A stretch of 64,000 nt of DNA, from contig WGNF01000011.1 in the NCBI GenBank assembly GCA_016124615.1, positions 62,001-126,000 of the forward strand, written 5' to 3'. Position numbers and translations under genes: made by a program. The notes beneath the pieces are model-generated. The model did not search any database, was not told the DNA's origin, and worked only from the letters and a program-made list of their open reading frames with translations. Below, one piece after another: positions 7,612 through 15,638 of this stretch (within the stretch, counting starts at the first letter, position 1; each line of letters starts with the position of its first letter). The stretch comes from Paracoccaceae bacterium (lineage in GTDB: Bacteria > Pseudomonadota > Alphaproteobacteria > Rhodobacterales > Rhodobacteraceae).

Positions 7612-8571
7612 ATGCACTGCACTGCCAAAATCGCTGCTTCGGCAGCGGCCGGATTGTTGTTGGCTGCGGCCACCCTGGCCCCGGCCGTGGCTTCGGCCAA
7701 GCCCATGCTGGTTTTCGTTACCAACGGGTCCTCTGACTTCTGGAAGGCCGCCGCCGCGGGGGTGAAAAAGGCGCAGGCCGAACTGCCGGATTTCGATCTG
7801 TCGCTCAAATATCCGGAACAGGCGACCGCCGCCGCACAACAGCGGCTGCTTGACGACCTTGTCACCGCCGGAGCGAAGGGCATCATGATTTCCGCGGTCG
7901 ATCCCAAGACCTCGACGGACATGCTTGACAAGATCGCCTCGCAGACCGCGCTGTTCACCACCGACAGCGATGCGCCGCAGACCAAGCGGATCGCCTATAT
8001 CGGCTCGTCCAACGTTCTGGCCGGTCAGCAGGCGGGCGAGATCGCCAAGAAGGCGATGCCGAATGGCGGTGAATGCATGGGCTTCGTCGGCCTGCCGGGG
8101 GCGGACAACTCCAAGGAGCGGGTCGAAGGCTTCAAGGACGGCATCAAGGGCACCAAGATCAAGCTGATCGACGTGCGCGGCGACAACATGGACCAGACAG
8201 CAGCCAAGAAGAACGTGGCCGACGCGCTGGTTGCCAACCCGAACATCACCTGCATGGTCGGGATCTATTCCTACAACACGCCGCAAATCTATGCCGCGCT
8301 CAAGGAAGCTGGCGAACTGGGCAAGATCACCATCGTCGGCTTTGACGATGACCCGGTGACGCTGGGTGGCGTGAAGGAAGGCACGATTGCCGGAACCGTG
8401 GTTCAGCAGCCGTTCCAGTGGGCCTATGAAGGCATGAAGCTGATGGCGGCCTATGTGAACGGTGACAAGTCGGGCGTTCCGGCAAATCACCTGATCATCG
8501 TTCCGACGAAGATCATCACCAAGGACAACGTCGACGCCTATGCCGCCGATTTGAAGGCGATGCAGGGCTGA
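7612..8571 (+). CDS. Sugar ABC transporter periplasmic substrate-binding protein, RbsB-type
   Basis: 319-residue periplasmic protein with an N-terminal signal peptide (cleavage near ASA-KP) and the peripla_BP_4 / ribose-binding fold: F-V-T-N-G-S-S-D-F-W at the first strand, KGIMISAVDP and ITIVGFDDD motifs. Members bind pentoses, hexoses or sugar alcohols and deliver them to an RbsAC-type transporter, encoded directly downstream. The preceding GGAGG supports the start. A terminator-like hairpin separates it from the ATPase gene, which would allow excess binding protein. The sugar cannot be named. Confidence 0.9.
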   Translation: MHCTAKIAASAAAGLLLAAATLAPAVASAKPMLVFVTNGSSDFWKAAAAGVKKAQAELPDFDLSLKYPEQATAAAQQRLLDDLVTAGAKGIMISAVDPKTSTDMLDKIASQTALFTTDSDAPQTKRIAYIGSSNVLAGQQAGEIAKKAMPNGGECMGFVGLPGADNSKERVEGFKDGIKGTKIKLIDVRGDNMDQTAAKKNVADALVANPNITCMVGIYSYNTPQIYAALKEAGELGKITIVGFDDDPVTLGGVKEGTIAGTVVQQPFQWAYEGMKLMAAYVNGDKSGVPANHLIIVPTKIITKDNVDAYAADLKAMQG

Positions 8572-8579
8572 CGAAGGCG

Positions 8580-8612
8580 CCCCGGGGCACCCGATCCGTG
8601 CCCTGGGGTTTT
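8580..8612 (+). terminator. Hairpin with T-run after the binding-protein gene (attenuator)
   Basis: CCCCGGGGCAC (8580-8590) pairs with GTGCCCTGGGG (8598-8608) across a 7-nt loop, with one G-U pair, and is followed by TTTT. It lies between binding-protein and ATPase genes of one operon, so it most likely causes partial termination or stabilises the upstream transcript. Confidence 0.6.
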
Positions 8613-8686
8613 CCCCCATCCTCAAGCCAGAGCGCGCAATTGCCGCCCTGGCTTGTCGTGTCAGACGTCCCGAGGGTGAGACACCG

Positions 8687-10237
8687 ATGCAGACAGCCCG
8701 ACAACCGGCCGATCCGCAGGCCGCGCCGTTCCTGATCCTGGAGGATATCCGCAAAAGCTACCCCGGCGTTCTGGCGCTCGATCAGTTCTCGATGAGTGTG
8801 CGGCCCGGCGAAGTGATCGGGATCGTCGGCGAAAACGGCGCGGGCAAATCGACGCTGATGAAAGTCTTCGGTGGGATCGTCGCACCCGACAGTGGCACGA
8901 TCACGATTGACGGCATCGCCAGACCGGCCCTGACCGTCGCCGAAAGCATGGCGGGCGGGATCGCCTTCGTGCATCAGGAGCTTAACCTGTTCGACAATCT
9001 CGACGTTGCGGCCAATGTCTTCATCGGCCGCGAGCCGCGCAAGGGCGGCTGGCTGAACATTGTCGATACTCGGAAACAGCGCGCGATGGTGGCACCGTTG
9101 CTCAAGCGCATCGGGGCGAATTTCGCGCCCGATACGCCGATGCTGTCACTGTCGCTGGCGCAGCGGCAGATGGTCGAGATCGCCAAGGCGCTGTCGGTCA
9201 AGGCGCGGTTGGTGATCCTGGATGAACCGACGTCGAGCCTGCCACTGGCCGAAACCGACAAGCTGCTTGACATCATCGCCGGGCTGAAGGCTGACGGGAT
9301 TGCGGTGATCTTCATCTCGCACCGCCTGCACGAGATCGAGCGCGCGGCCGACCGCGTCGTGGCCCTGCGCGACGGGCGGCTGGCCGGAACGTTGCAAAAG
9401 CACGAGATTACGCATGACCGCATGGTCAAACTGATGATCGGCCGCGCGTTGAAGGCGCAGGTTGCCGAAGCCGCGCCGCAGCCCGGTCCGGTCATGCTGA
9501 AGGTCCGCGGGGTGCGCACCAGTGCGCATCCGTCGAAACCGGTCGACCTCGACCTGCACCGTGGCGAGATCCTCGGCCTCGCCGGTCTGGTCGGTGCGGG
9601 ACGGACGGAATTGGCCTGCGCGCTCTTCGGGGTGGATCCGATGCTTGCCGGTGCGCTTGAAATGGATGGCGTGCCGCTGAAACTCCGCTCGACCGCGCAG
9701 GCGGTGGAACGGGGCATCTTCCTGGTGCCGGAGGATCGCAAGGCCACCGGGCTGGTGCTCGACATGTCGATCGTCGAGAATATCTCGCTGCCCGATTTGC
9801 CCGCCCATTCGCGCCTGATGATGGTCTCTGGCCAGATGGAGGGCGAAGCGGCGCGGCGTCAGCAGGGCGAGCTTGACATCCGGGCGGCGCGGCTGACCGT
9901 GGCGACGAAATCGCTGTCGGGGGGCAACCAGCAAAAGGTGGTGCTGGCAAAATGGCTGGCGATGGCGCCGAAGGTGATGATCCTTGACGAGCCCACCCGC
10001 GGCATTGATGTCGGCGCCAAGGCCGAGATTTACCGCCTGATGCGGCGCTTGGCCGAGGCCGGGGTCGCTGTCCTGATGATCTCCAGCGACATGGAAGAGG
10101 TCATCGGCGTCTCTGACCGGATTGCCGTCATGCATGAGGGCGCGATTTCGGGCATTCTGACCCCCGGAGATTTCAGCGAGGAGAACGTGCTTCTTCTCGC
10201 CGTCGGGAAAACCGCAAGCAAGAGAGCAGCATCATGA
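8687..10237 (+). CDS. Sugar ABC transporter ATPase, RbsA/MglA-type
   Basis: 516-residue tandem ATP-binding protein that energises sugar import. The first half has a canonical Walker A (GENGAGKSTLMK) and Walker B (LVILDEPTSSLP); the second half has the degenerate P-loop usual in this family (GLVGAGRTELAC) with signature LSGGNQQK and a good Walker B (VMILDEPTRGID). Its end overlaps the permease start by 4 bp. It belongs to the operon that starts with the binding protein and is probably controlled by the adjacent LacI-GntR regulator. Confidence 0.93.
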   Translation: MQTARQPADPQAAPFLILEDIRKSYPGVLALDQFSMSVRPGEVIGIVGENGAGKSTLMKVFGGIVAPDSGTITIDGIARPALTVAESMAGGIAFVHQELNLFDNLDVAANVFIGREPRKGGWLNIVDTRKQRAMVAPLLKRIGANFAPDTPMLSLSLAQRQMVEIAKALSVKARLVILDEPTSSLPLAETDKLLDIIAGLKADGIAVIFISHRLHEIERAADRVVALRDGRLAGTLQKHEITHDRMVKLMIGRALKAQVAEAAPQPGPVMLKVRGVRTSAHPSKPVDLDLHRGEILGLAGLVGAGRTELACALFGVDPMLAGALEMDGVPLKLRSTAQAVERGIFLVPEDRKATGLVLDMSIVENISLPDLPAHSRLMMVSGQMEGEAARRQQGELDIRAARLTVATKSLSGGNQQKVVLAKWLAMAPKVMILDEPTRGIDVGAKAEIYRLMRRLAEAGVAVLMISSDMEEVIGVSDRIAVMHEGAISGILTPGDFSEENVLLLAVGKTASKRAAS

Positions 10238-11244
10238 ACAAGAAAGACCTGGGCCTTCTTTTGCTGATCCTCGCCGTGGGGGCGGTGGTCGCGGTGCTCA
10301 ACCCGCGCTTCCTGTTGCCGATCAACATCTCCAACACCTCGAACCTTGTCGGGTTGTTCGGCCTTTCGGCCATCGGTCAGGCCTTCGTCATCATCACCGG
10401 CGGCATCGAGCTGTCGGTCGGCTCGATGATCGCGCTGGTCGGGGTTCTCTTCGTCGATTTCATCGCCAGCGAGGGCGTGCCGTGGCCGGTGGCGCTGGGG
10501 CTGATGCTGGTGCTTGGCGTGCTGGTCGGGCTGGCGCACGGGTTCCTGATCACCAAGGTGAAGCTGCAACCTTTCGTGGTGACGCTGTGCGGCCTTCTGA
10601 TCTATCGCGGGGTCGCCCGGTTCTACACGCAGGATGCCACCGCCGGGTTCGGGTTCGGGCAGGATTTCCCGCTGCTGGACGGGCTGACCACCGGCAAGGT
10701 CTATGGCGTTCCTGCATCGGTCATCGCGCTGGCCATCGTGGCGGGCGCAATGTGGGTGGTGCTGCACCGCTCGGTCTTCGGGCGCTACCTTTATGCCGTC
10801 GGCAAGAACGAGGAGGCCGCACGCTATTCCGGCATCCGGACCGACCGCATCGTGATCAGCGCCTATGTGATCTGTCAGGTTCTGACGGTGCTGTCGGCGA
10901 TCTATTTCGCCATGTACACGCGGTCCATCGCGCCAGCCTCGCATGGCAATTTCTACGAGCTTTACGCCATCGCCGCTGCTGTGCTGGGTGGCTTTTCGCT
11001 GCAGGGGGGCGAAGGCTCGCTGATCGGGGTGATCCTTGGCGTGATCCTGCTGCAGGAGTTGCAGAACCTCGTCAATCTGCTGGGGATTCCCTCGTCGCTC
11101 AATTTCGCGGTGATGGGCGGTGTCATCCTGATCGGCGTGACGATGGATCAGCAATGGGGTGCGTTCATGGCCCGTCGCCTGCGCACCCGTGCCGCCCGGG
11201 CCGGATCGACGGCGCGGCCCGATGTGGCGAAAAATTCCGGCTGA
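10234..11244 (+). CDS. Sugar ABC transporter permease, RbsC-type
   Basis: 336-residue inner-membrane permease (BPD_transp_2 family) with about eight to ten hydrophobic segments and the family signature ITGGIELSVGSMIAL and the cytoplasmic coupling segment GRYLYAVGKNEEAARYSGI. It forms the membrane channel of the RbsBAC-like importer. The start ATG overlaps the ATPase stop as ATGA-type coupling. The last 20 residues are Arg/Ala-rich and cytoplasmic. No kinase or isomerase for the sugar follows; the operon ends here. Confidence 0.92.
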   Translation: MNKKDLGLLLLILAVGAVVAVLNPRFLLPINISNTSNLVGLFGLSAIGQAFVIITGGIELSVGSMIALVGVLFVDFIASEGVPWPVALGLMLVLGVLVGLAHGFLITKVKLQPFVVTLCGLLIYRGVARFYTQDATAGFGFGQDFPLLDGLTTGKVYGVPASVIALAIVAGAMWVVLHRSVFGRYLYAVGKNEEAARYSGIRTDRIVISAYVICQVLTVLSAIYFAMYTRSIAPASHGNFYELYAIAAAVLGGFSLQGGEGSLIGVILGVILLQELQNLVNLLGIPSSLNFAVMGGVILIGVTMDQQWGAFMARRLRTRAARAGSTARPDVAKNSG

Positions 11245-11273
11245 CGCCGCATCGGCTCCCGACCCCGGCGCCG

Positions 11274-11338
11274 TGTTCAACGCCGTTGCAATTTGTTGAA
11301 CACGCGCTATGTTCAACGGAACGGAAGTTTGTTGAACA
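11274..11338 (+). promoter_or_regulatory. Two matched 29-bp palindromes overlapping a start codon
   Basis: TGTTCAAC...GTTGAACA occurs twice with the same 13-bp spacer: arms 11274-11281/11295-11302 and 11310-11317/11331-11338. Within each copy the half-sites are 21 bp apart, two helical turns. The inner pair GTTGAACA-N7-TGTTCAAC is itself an inverted repeat. The last A of the second copy is the A of the downstream ATG. This is an operator-like array; the binding protein is unknown. Confidence 0.65.
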
Positions 11339-12378
11339 TGGCCACCATCCAACGCCACAGCCCCACCGGCCACGCGGCCTATCACGACCTGCTGCGGTCG
11401 CTGCGCGACGATGCCATATCCGATCTGCGCGGCACACCGACCCGGGTCCGGCGCGGTGCCAAGATCTACTGGTACGACAGCTTCCGCGTCGGCTCGGATG
11501 TGCGCAAGACCTATATCGGCGAGGAAACCCCCGAGCTTCTGCAGCGGCTGGATCGGTTGGCCGCGCTGCGCGAGGCGCGCGAGGCCCGGCGCCAGCATCG
11601 CACGCGGCTGGTGCGCATTCTGCGGGCCGAAGGCTATCTTGGCATGGATGCCGCCACCGGCAGCCTGCTGTCCGCGATGGCCGCCGCCGGGGTCTTTCGC
11701 CTTGGCGGCACGCTGATCGGAACCGTCGCCTTCCGCCTTTATGAGGGCGAACTGGGCATCCGGCTTGGCTTCGACCAGCTTGGCCAGACCGGCGACATCG
11801 ACATCGCCAGTTTCGAGCGGCTCTCGCTGGCACTGGAGGATACGGTGTCGCCGCCGATGCAGTCGATCCTTGGCGACTTCGCCTTCGATCCGGTTCCGGC
11901 GCTTGCGCGGGAAGGCGTGTGGAAGTGGCGGCAGAGCCATTCCGACATTCTGGTCGAATTTCTCACGCCGTCCTTTGAGGCGGCGGAGGGCACGCGGCCC
12001 CTGCCCGCTCTGGGCACCTATGCCAAGGCGCTGCATCACCTGAACTACCTGCTGGCCGAACCGATCCCGGCGGCCGGCCTCTATCGCAGCGGCGTTCTGG
12101 TTCAGATCCCGCGGCCGGAACGGTTTGCCATCCACAAACTGATCGTTGCCGACCGCAGGCGCGACGGGCCCGACAGCCTGAAGGCGGTGAAGGACCGGAT
12201 GCAGGCCGCGCTTCTGACCCAGGTGCTGGCCGAAGACCGCCCCGACGAACTGGCCGAGGCCTTCGATCTGGCCTGGCAGAGCGGCCCGCAGTGGCGCGCA
12301 AGGCTTGAGGCGTCGCTGCACAAGCTGCCCGAAGCCCGGGCCGCGCTGCGGGCCGCTGGCGCCGGAATCGCCGACTAG
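11338..12378 (+). CDS. GSU2403-family nucleotidyltransferase-fold protein
   Basis: 346-residue protein that I recognise as the GSU2403 / NTP_transf_8 type: a polymerase-beta-like nucleotidyltransferase fold. The core around FRLGGTLIGTVAFRLYEGEL and QTGDIDIAS contains the acidic DID pair where nucleotidyltransferases bind metal. Before it lies an N-terminal DNA-facing-looking basic segment (about residues 25-100). The family is distantly related to AbiEii-type toxins; no proven function. I chose the ATG at 11338, which sits inside a palindromic operator array; an in-frame ATG at 11293 would lie inside the repeats. No obvious antitoxin partner is adjacent. Possibly a stand-alone defence or regulatory gene. 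Confidence 0.7.
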   Translation: MATIQRHSPTGHAAYHDLLRSLRDDAISDLRGTPTRVRRGAKIYWYDSFRVGSDVRKTYIGEETPELLQRLDRLAALREAREARRQHRTRLVRILRAEGYLGMDAATGSLLSAMAAAGVFRLGGTLIGTVAFRLYEGELGIRLGFDQLGQTGDIDIASFERLSLALEDTVSPPMQSILGDFAFDPVPALAREGVWKWRQSHSDILVEFLTPSFEAAEGTRPLPALGTYAKALHHLNYLLAEPIPAAGLYRSGVLVQIPRPERFAIHKLIVADRRRDGPDSLKAVKDRMQAALLTQVLAEDRPDELAEAFDLAWQSGPQWRARLEASLHKLPEARAALRAAGAGIAD

Positions 12379-12485
12379 AAACCCGACGGCTGGCGCCAGC
12401 ATGCAGTGCGGTTCTGTCGCCGGAAGCCGCCGGACTAGTCATAACACATGGAAATAGCAGAAATATTTTGAGAACGGTTCGCGGA

Positions 12486-12531
12486 TTGACAGAAAACCTG
12501 GGCCAAAGATATAACTTATATAAGATATAAG
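12486..12531 (+). promoter_or_regulatory. Promoter with palindromic operator upstream of the first tct operon
   Basis: TTGACA (12486-12491), 18-bp spacer, TATAAC (12510-12515) form a good promoter. The perfect 10-bp palindrome CTTATATAAG (12515-12524) overlaps its -10 end, followed by ATATAAG. The AT-rich block stands out in GC-rich DNA. The GntR/UTRA regulator encoded inside the downstream cluster is the likely ligand-responsive repressor (inference). Confidence 0.5.
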
Positions 12532-12588
12532 AATCAAAACAGCAGGGCCAACCTGCGTCACGTCCCATCAACGGAGGAGAGAATACCC

Positions 12589-13539
12589 ATGCTACGGAAA
12601 TGCCTCGTCAGCGTCGCCTTGGCGCTTGCCTTGTGCGGGCCCCCGGCGGTCGCACAGGAAGCCTACCCCGTGAAGGTCGTAAAGTTGCTCACCCATTCGA
12701 GCCCCGGCAGCGGAAGCGACATCTTCCTGCGCAACCTTTCGAACTACCTCGGCCCGATCATGCATGTCAGCTTCGTGGTCGAGAACATCACCGGCGGCGG
12801 CGGCGCCAAGGCGGTTGCCGCGCTGGCGAAATCCCCGCCGGATGGCAGCGTGTTCTACGCAACGACGCCAACCTACGTGTTTACCTCGCTGCTTAGCCAT
12901 CCCGAGCATACCTACAAGGATGTCGAGCCGCTGGTGAACGTCTTCACCGACCAGGAGGTGATCTTCACCCGCGCCGACAGCCCGTTCAAGACGCTGGCCG
13001 ATGTGATGAAGACGGCGAAGGAAAGCCGCGGCAAATGGGGCGCCTCGACCCCCGGATCGCTGGAACGGCAGGCGCTGGAGCGGCTGAAGAAGGCAGCGGG
13101 CGTCAATGCGGCAGTTGTCACCCATGACGGCGGCGGCGATCTGCTGATCGACGTGCTGAACGGAACGGTCGATATCGGCGTCGGCGAATACGGCGAGTTG
13201 AAGCCGCAGCTTGACGGCGGCAAGGTCCGCGTTCTGGCGGTGTTCAGCGCCAACCGGCTCGACGCGGCGCCGGATATCCCGACGGTGAAAGAGTCGGGGT
13301 ATGACGTGGTGGTGCGCAAGTTCCGCGGCCTCGCCGGGCCGAAGGGCCTGCCCGACAACGTCATCAAGGCCTGGGAGGACGGAATCCAGAAGGTGCTTCA
13401 GGATCCGGGCTACAAGAAGGAATACACCTCTGACGTGCTGACCCCGGACTACATCGGGCACGACGATTACGTGGCCTTCGTCAACCAGTTCGGATCCGAC
13501 ACCGAGGCGTTCTTCAAGGAAACCGGCGTCATCAAGTAA
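12589..13539 (+). CDS. tctC: Tripartite tricarboxylate transporter substrate-binding protein (TctC/Bug)
   Basis: 316-residue periplasmic binding protein with a signal peptide (cleavage near AVA-QE) and the Bug/TctC fold: YPVKVVKLLTHSSPGSGSD at the N-terminus, VVENITGGGGAKA in place of the usual ENRPGAGG loop. These receptors capture carboxylates (citrate, aconitate, aromatic and other acids) for the TctBA membrane part, encoded next. It is the first gene of the ComA/PrpD island. The start follows GGAGGAGA. The AKAVAAL/SPPDG region matches family hallmarks. Substrate unknown. Confidence 0.9.
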   Translation: MLRKCLVSVALALALCGPPAVAQEAYPVKVVKLLTHSSPGSGSDIFLRNLSNYLGPIMHVSFVVENITGGGGAKAVAALAKSPPDGSVFYATTPTYVFTSLLSHPEHTYKDVEPLVNVFTDQEVIFTRADSPFKTLADVMKTAKESRGKWGASTPGSLERQALERLKKAAGVNAAVVTHDGGGDLLIDVLNGTVDIGVGEYGELKPQLDGGKVRVLAVFSANRLDAAPDIPTVKESGYDVVVRKFRGLAGPKGLPDNVIKAWEDGIQKVLQDPGYKKEYTSDVLTPDYIGHDDYVAFVNQFGSDTEAFFKETGVIK

Positions 13540-13542
13540 GCC

Positions 13543-13571
13543 GTCGCCCCGGCATCGGGCGCCGGGGCGAC
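13543..13571 (+). terminator. Strong intercistronic hairpin after tctC
   Basis: GTCGCCCCGGC (13543-13553) and GCCGGGGCGAC (13561-13571) form a perfect 11-bp stem with a 7-nt loop, followed by AAATTT. It sits between the binding-protein and membrane genes of one operon, so it probably boosts tctC expression by 3' end stabilisation or partial termination. Confidence 0.55.
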
Positions 13572-13597
13572 AAATTTCCGGAACGGGAGGGCGAGCG

Positions 13598-14092
13598 ATG
13601 GCTCGGGATTTCTTCGGCGGGCTGGTGATCCTGGCATTTGCAGGGCTCTACTATGTCGGCACCTTCGACATTCAGCGCAGCACCCTGGCCGACAATGTCG
13701 GCGCACAGGGGGTGCCCAGTGCCTATGCCGCCGTGCTGGCCATCCTTGCGCTGCTGCTGGTCCTGCGTTCGGGCTATGGCTGGCTGACGGCGGGGGGTGC
13801 CACGGCCCCCGCCAGCGGCAAGACGCACAAGCCGCAGGTGCCCGCGGGCCGGGCGATCGGCCGGATGCTGGGCATGCTGGCGATCGGGGTGATCTATCTC
13901 TTGCTTATCGAATGGGCCGGCTATGCGCTGACGATCGCGCTGATGATCGGCGCGGTCGTGCTTTATCAGGGTGGCCGGGCGACACCCGCCACCCTGATCA
14001 CGGCCCTCTGCGGCGCTGCGTTCTTCTGGCTTCTTTTCGTCCGCGTCCTGCAGATCCCGCTTCCGGCGGGTCTCTGGGGCGGGGCCATCTAG
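13598..14092 (+). CDS. tctB: Tripartite tricarboxylate transporter small membrane subunit
   Basis: 164-residue membrane protein with four predicted hydrophobic helices, characteristic of TctB: an N-terminal helix (FFGGLVILAFAGLYYVGTF), a second at about residues 43-58 and a C-terminal pair. It works with the large TctA permease and the TctC receptor in proton- or sodium-driven uptake of carboxylates. Preceded by GGGAGG. It ends 9 bp before tctA. Confidence 0.88.
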   Translation: MARDFFGGLVILAFAGLYYVGTFDIQRSTLADNVGAQGVPSAYAAVLAILALLLVLRSGYGWLTAGGATAPASGKTHKPQVPAGRAIGRMLGMLAIGVIYLLLIEWAGYALTIALMIGAVVLYQGGRATPATLITALCGAAFFWLLFVRVLQIPLPAGLWGGAI

Positions 14093-14101
14093 GGGCGCGG
14101 A

Positions 14102-15634
14102 ATGCATACCATCCTTCAGGTTCTGTCGTTCTACGGCACGACGATGATGATCCCGGTGGTTTTTGCCGGGGTGGCGTGGGGCATCATCGGTGGCGCCCTG
14201 CCCGGCATCTCGCCCTCGATCACGATGGCGTTGCTGATCCCCTTCACCTACACGATGTCGCCGACGCTGGCGATCGTGCTGCTCGCCTCGACCTATGTCG
14301 GCGCCGAATATGGCGGCTCGGTTCCGGCGATCCTGATCAACACGCCGGGCACGAATTCCGCGGCCGCGACCACGCTCGACGGCTACCAGATGAAGCTGCA
14401 GGGCCGCGCGGCCGAGGCGATCGGCATCTCGCTCTACTCCGGCGTCATCGGCAGCTTCGTGGGTATCGCCATCGTCGTCCTGCTGACCCAGCCGCTGGCC
14501 CGCATGGCGCTTCTCTTCACACCGCCAGCCTATTTCTCGCTTGGCATCCTCGGGCTCAGCGTCATCGCCTCCCTCTCCGGCGGTTCGGTACTGAAGGCGC
14601 TGATCGCGGGCGTGCTTGGGCTGATGATCGCCACGATCGGCACCGATCCGATTTCCGGCGTCAGCCGTTTCACCTTCGGCATGTCGGACCTGCTGTCGGG
14701 CATCAAGCCGATCCTGATCATGGTCGGCCTCTTCGCGGTCAGCGAGCTGTTCCTGCAGTCGAGCGGCGCCGCCTGGGTGAAGGCGGAAGAGGGCGCCTCG
14801 CGCGTCCGTTTCCCCAACGCCCGCATGCGGCGGCGGCTGATCCGGCCGCAGTTCATCGGCTCGGTGATCGGCGCCTTCGAAGGCATCATGCCCGGCGCTG
14901 GCGGCACCATCGCGGCGTTTCTCGCCTATAACGAGGCGCACCGCTGGTCGCGCCACAAGGATGAATTCGGCAAGGGGTCGCCAGAAGGCGTCGCCGCGCC
15001 AGAGACGGCGAACGGCACCGTCGCCTGTACCACGCTGATCCCCATGCTCAGCTTCGGCATTCCCGGATCGAATTCAAGCGCGGTCCTGCTGGGCGGGATG
15101 CTGATCCACGGGCTGATCCCGGGGCCGCAGTTGCTGCAAGAGTCGCCGCGCGTCATCCTCGGCCTTTACAGCGGCATGGCGATCGCGCCGGTGGTGCTGG
15201 TCATCCTTGGCGTCGTGATGCTGCCGCTTTGCATCTGGATGGTGAACCGGCCGCAGCACTATCTGATGGCCTTCATCTATGCGCTGATCGTCTCTGGCGT
15301 CTATTCGGTGGATCAGAGCCTGTTTGACGTTGGCATCGTGCTGGCGGCGGGGCTGGTCGGCTTTGCGATGCGGCTGTTCGCGATGCCCTTCCTGCCGATG
15401 GTTCTGGGGCTGGTGCTTGGCTACATGGTGGAATCCAGCTTCCGCCGCTCGCTCGTCCTGTCGGGCGACGATTATCACATCTTCCTGCAGGATCCGATCT
15501 CGCTGGCCTTCCTTGGCCTTGCGGCGATTTTCGTCGGCGGCGCCCTTCTGGCCCCGCTGCTGAAGCTCCTGTGGCCGAAGACGACACAGACCCGCTCTGT
15601 TTCCGACGGTGCGGCCAAGAATGGGGAGCTTTAG
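14102..15634 (+). CDS. tctA: Tripartite tricarboxylate transporter large permease
   Basis: 510-residue permease of the TctA family (PF01970) with about twelve hydrophobic segments and the conserved GALPGISPSITMALLIPFTY and MPGAGGTIAAFLAYNEAHRW loops, the latter followed by KGSPEGVAAPETANG. It is the transport channel for the acid caught by TctC. Start ATG 9 bp after tctB. The gene is followed within 5 bp by the SDR, so transport and catabolic genes appear to be one transcript. Confidence 0.93.
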   Translation: MHTILQVLSFYGTTMMIPVVFAGVAWGIIGGALPGISPSITMALLIPFTYTMSPTLAIVLLASTYVGAEYGGSVPAILINTPGTNSAAATTLDGYQMKLQGRAAEAIGISLYSGVIGSFVGIAIVVLLTQPLARMALLFTPPAYFSLGILGLSVIASLSGGSVLKALIAGVLGLMIATIGTDPISGVSRFTFGMSDLLSGIKPILIMVGLFAVSELFLQSSGAAWVKAEEGASRVRFPNARMRRRLIRPQFIGSVIGAFEGIMPGAGGTIAAFLAYNEAHRWSRHKDEFGKGSPEGVAAPETANGTVACTTLIPMLSFGIPGSNSSAVLLGGMLIHGLIPGPQLLQESPRVILGLYSGMAIAPVVLVILGVVMLPLCIWMVNRPQHYLMAFIYALIVSGVYSVDQSLFDVGIVLAAGLVGFAMRLFAMPFLPMVLGLVLGYMVESSFRRSLVLSGDDYHIFLQDPISLAFLGLAAIFVGGALLAPLLKLLWPKTTQTRSVSDGAAKNGEL

Positions 15635-15638
15635 GGCA

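Noticed and set aside
11338..12378. Calling the nucleotidyltransferase-fold gene a proven toxin of a toxin-antitoxin pair
   Set aside because: No antitoxin gene is adjacent and the family has no proven toxicity; only the operator geometry hints at it.
10030..12402. A 790-residue minus-strand frame over the sugar permease and nucleotidyltransferase genes
   Set aside because: Antisense shadow with no recognisable domains; the plus-strand genes have clear families.
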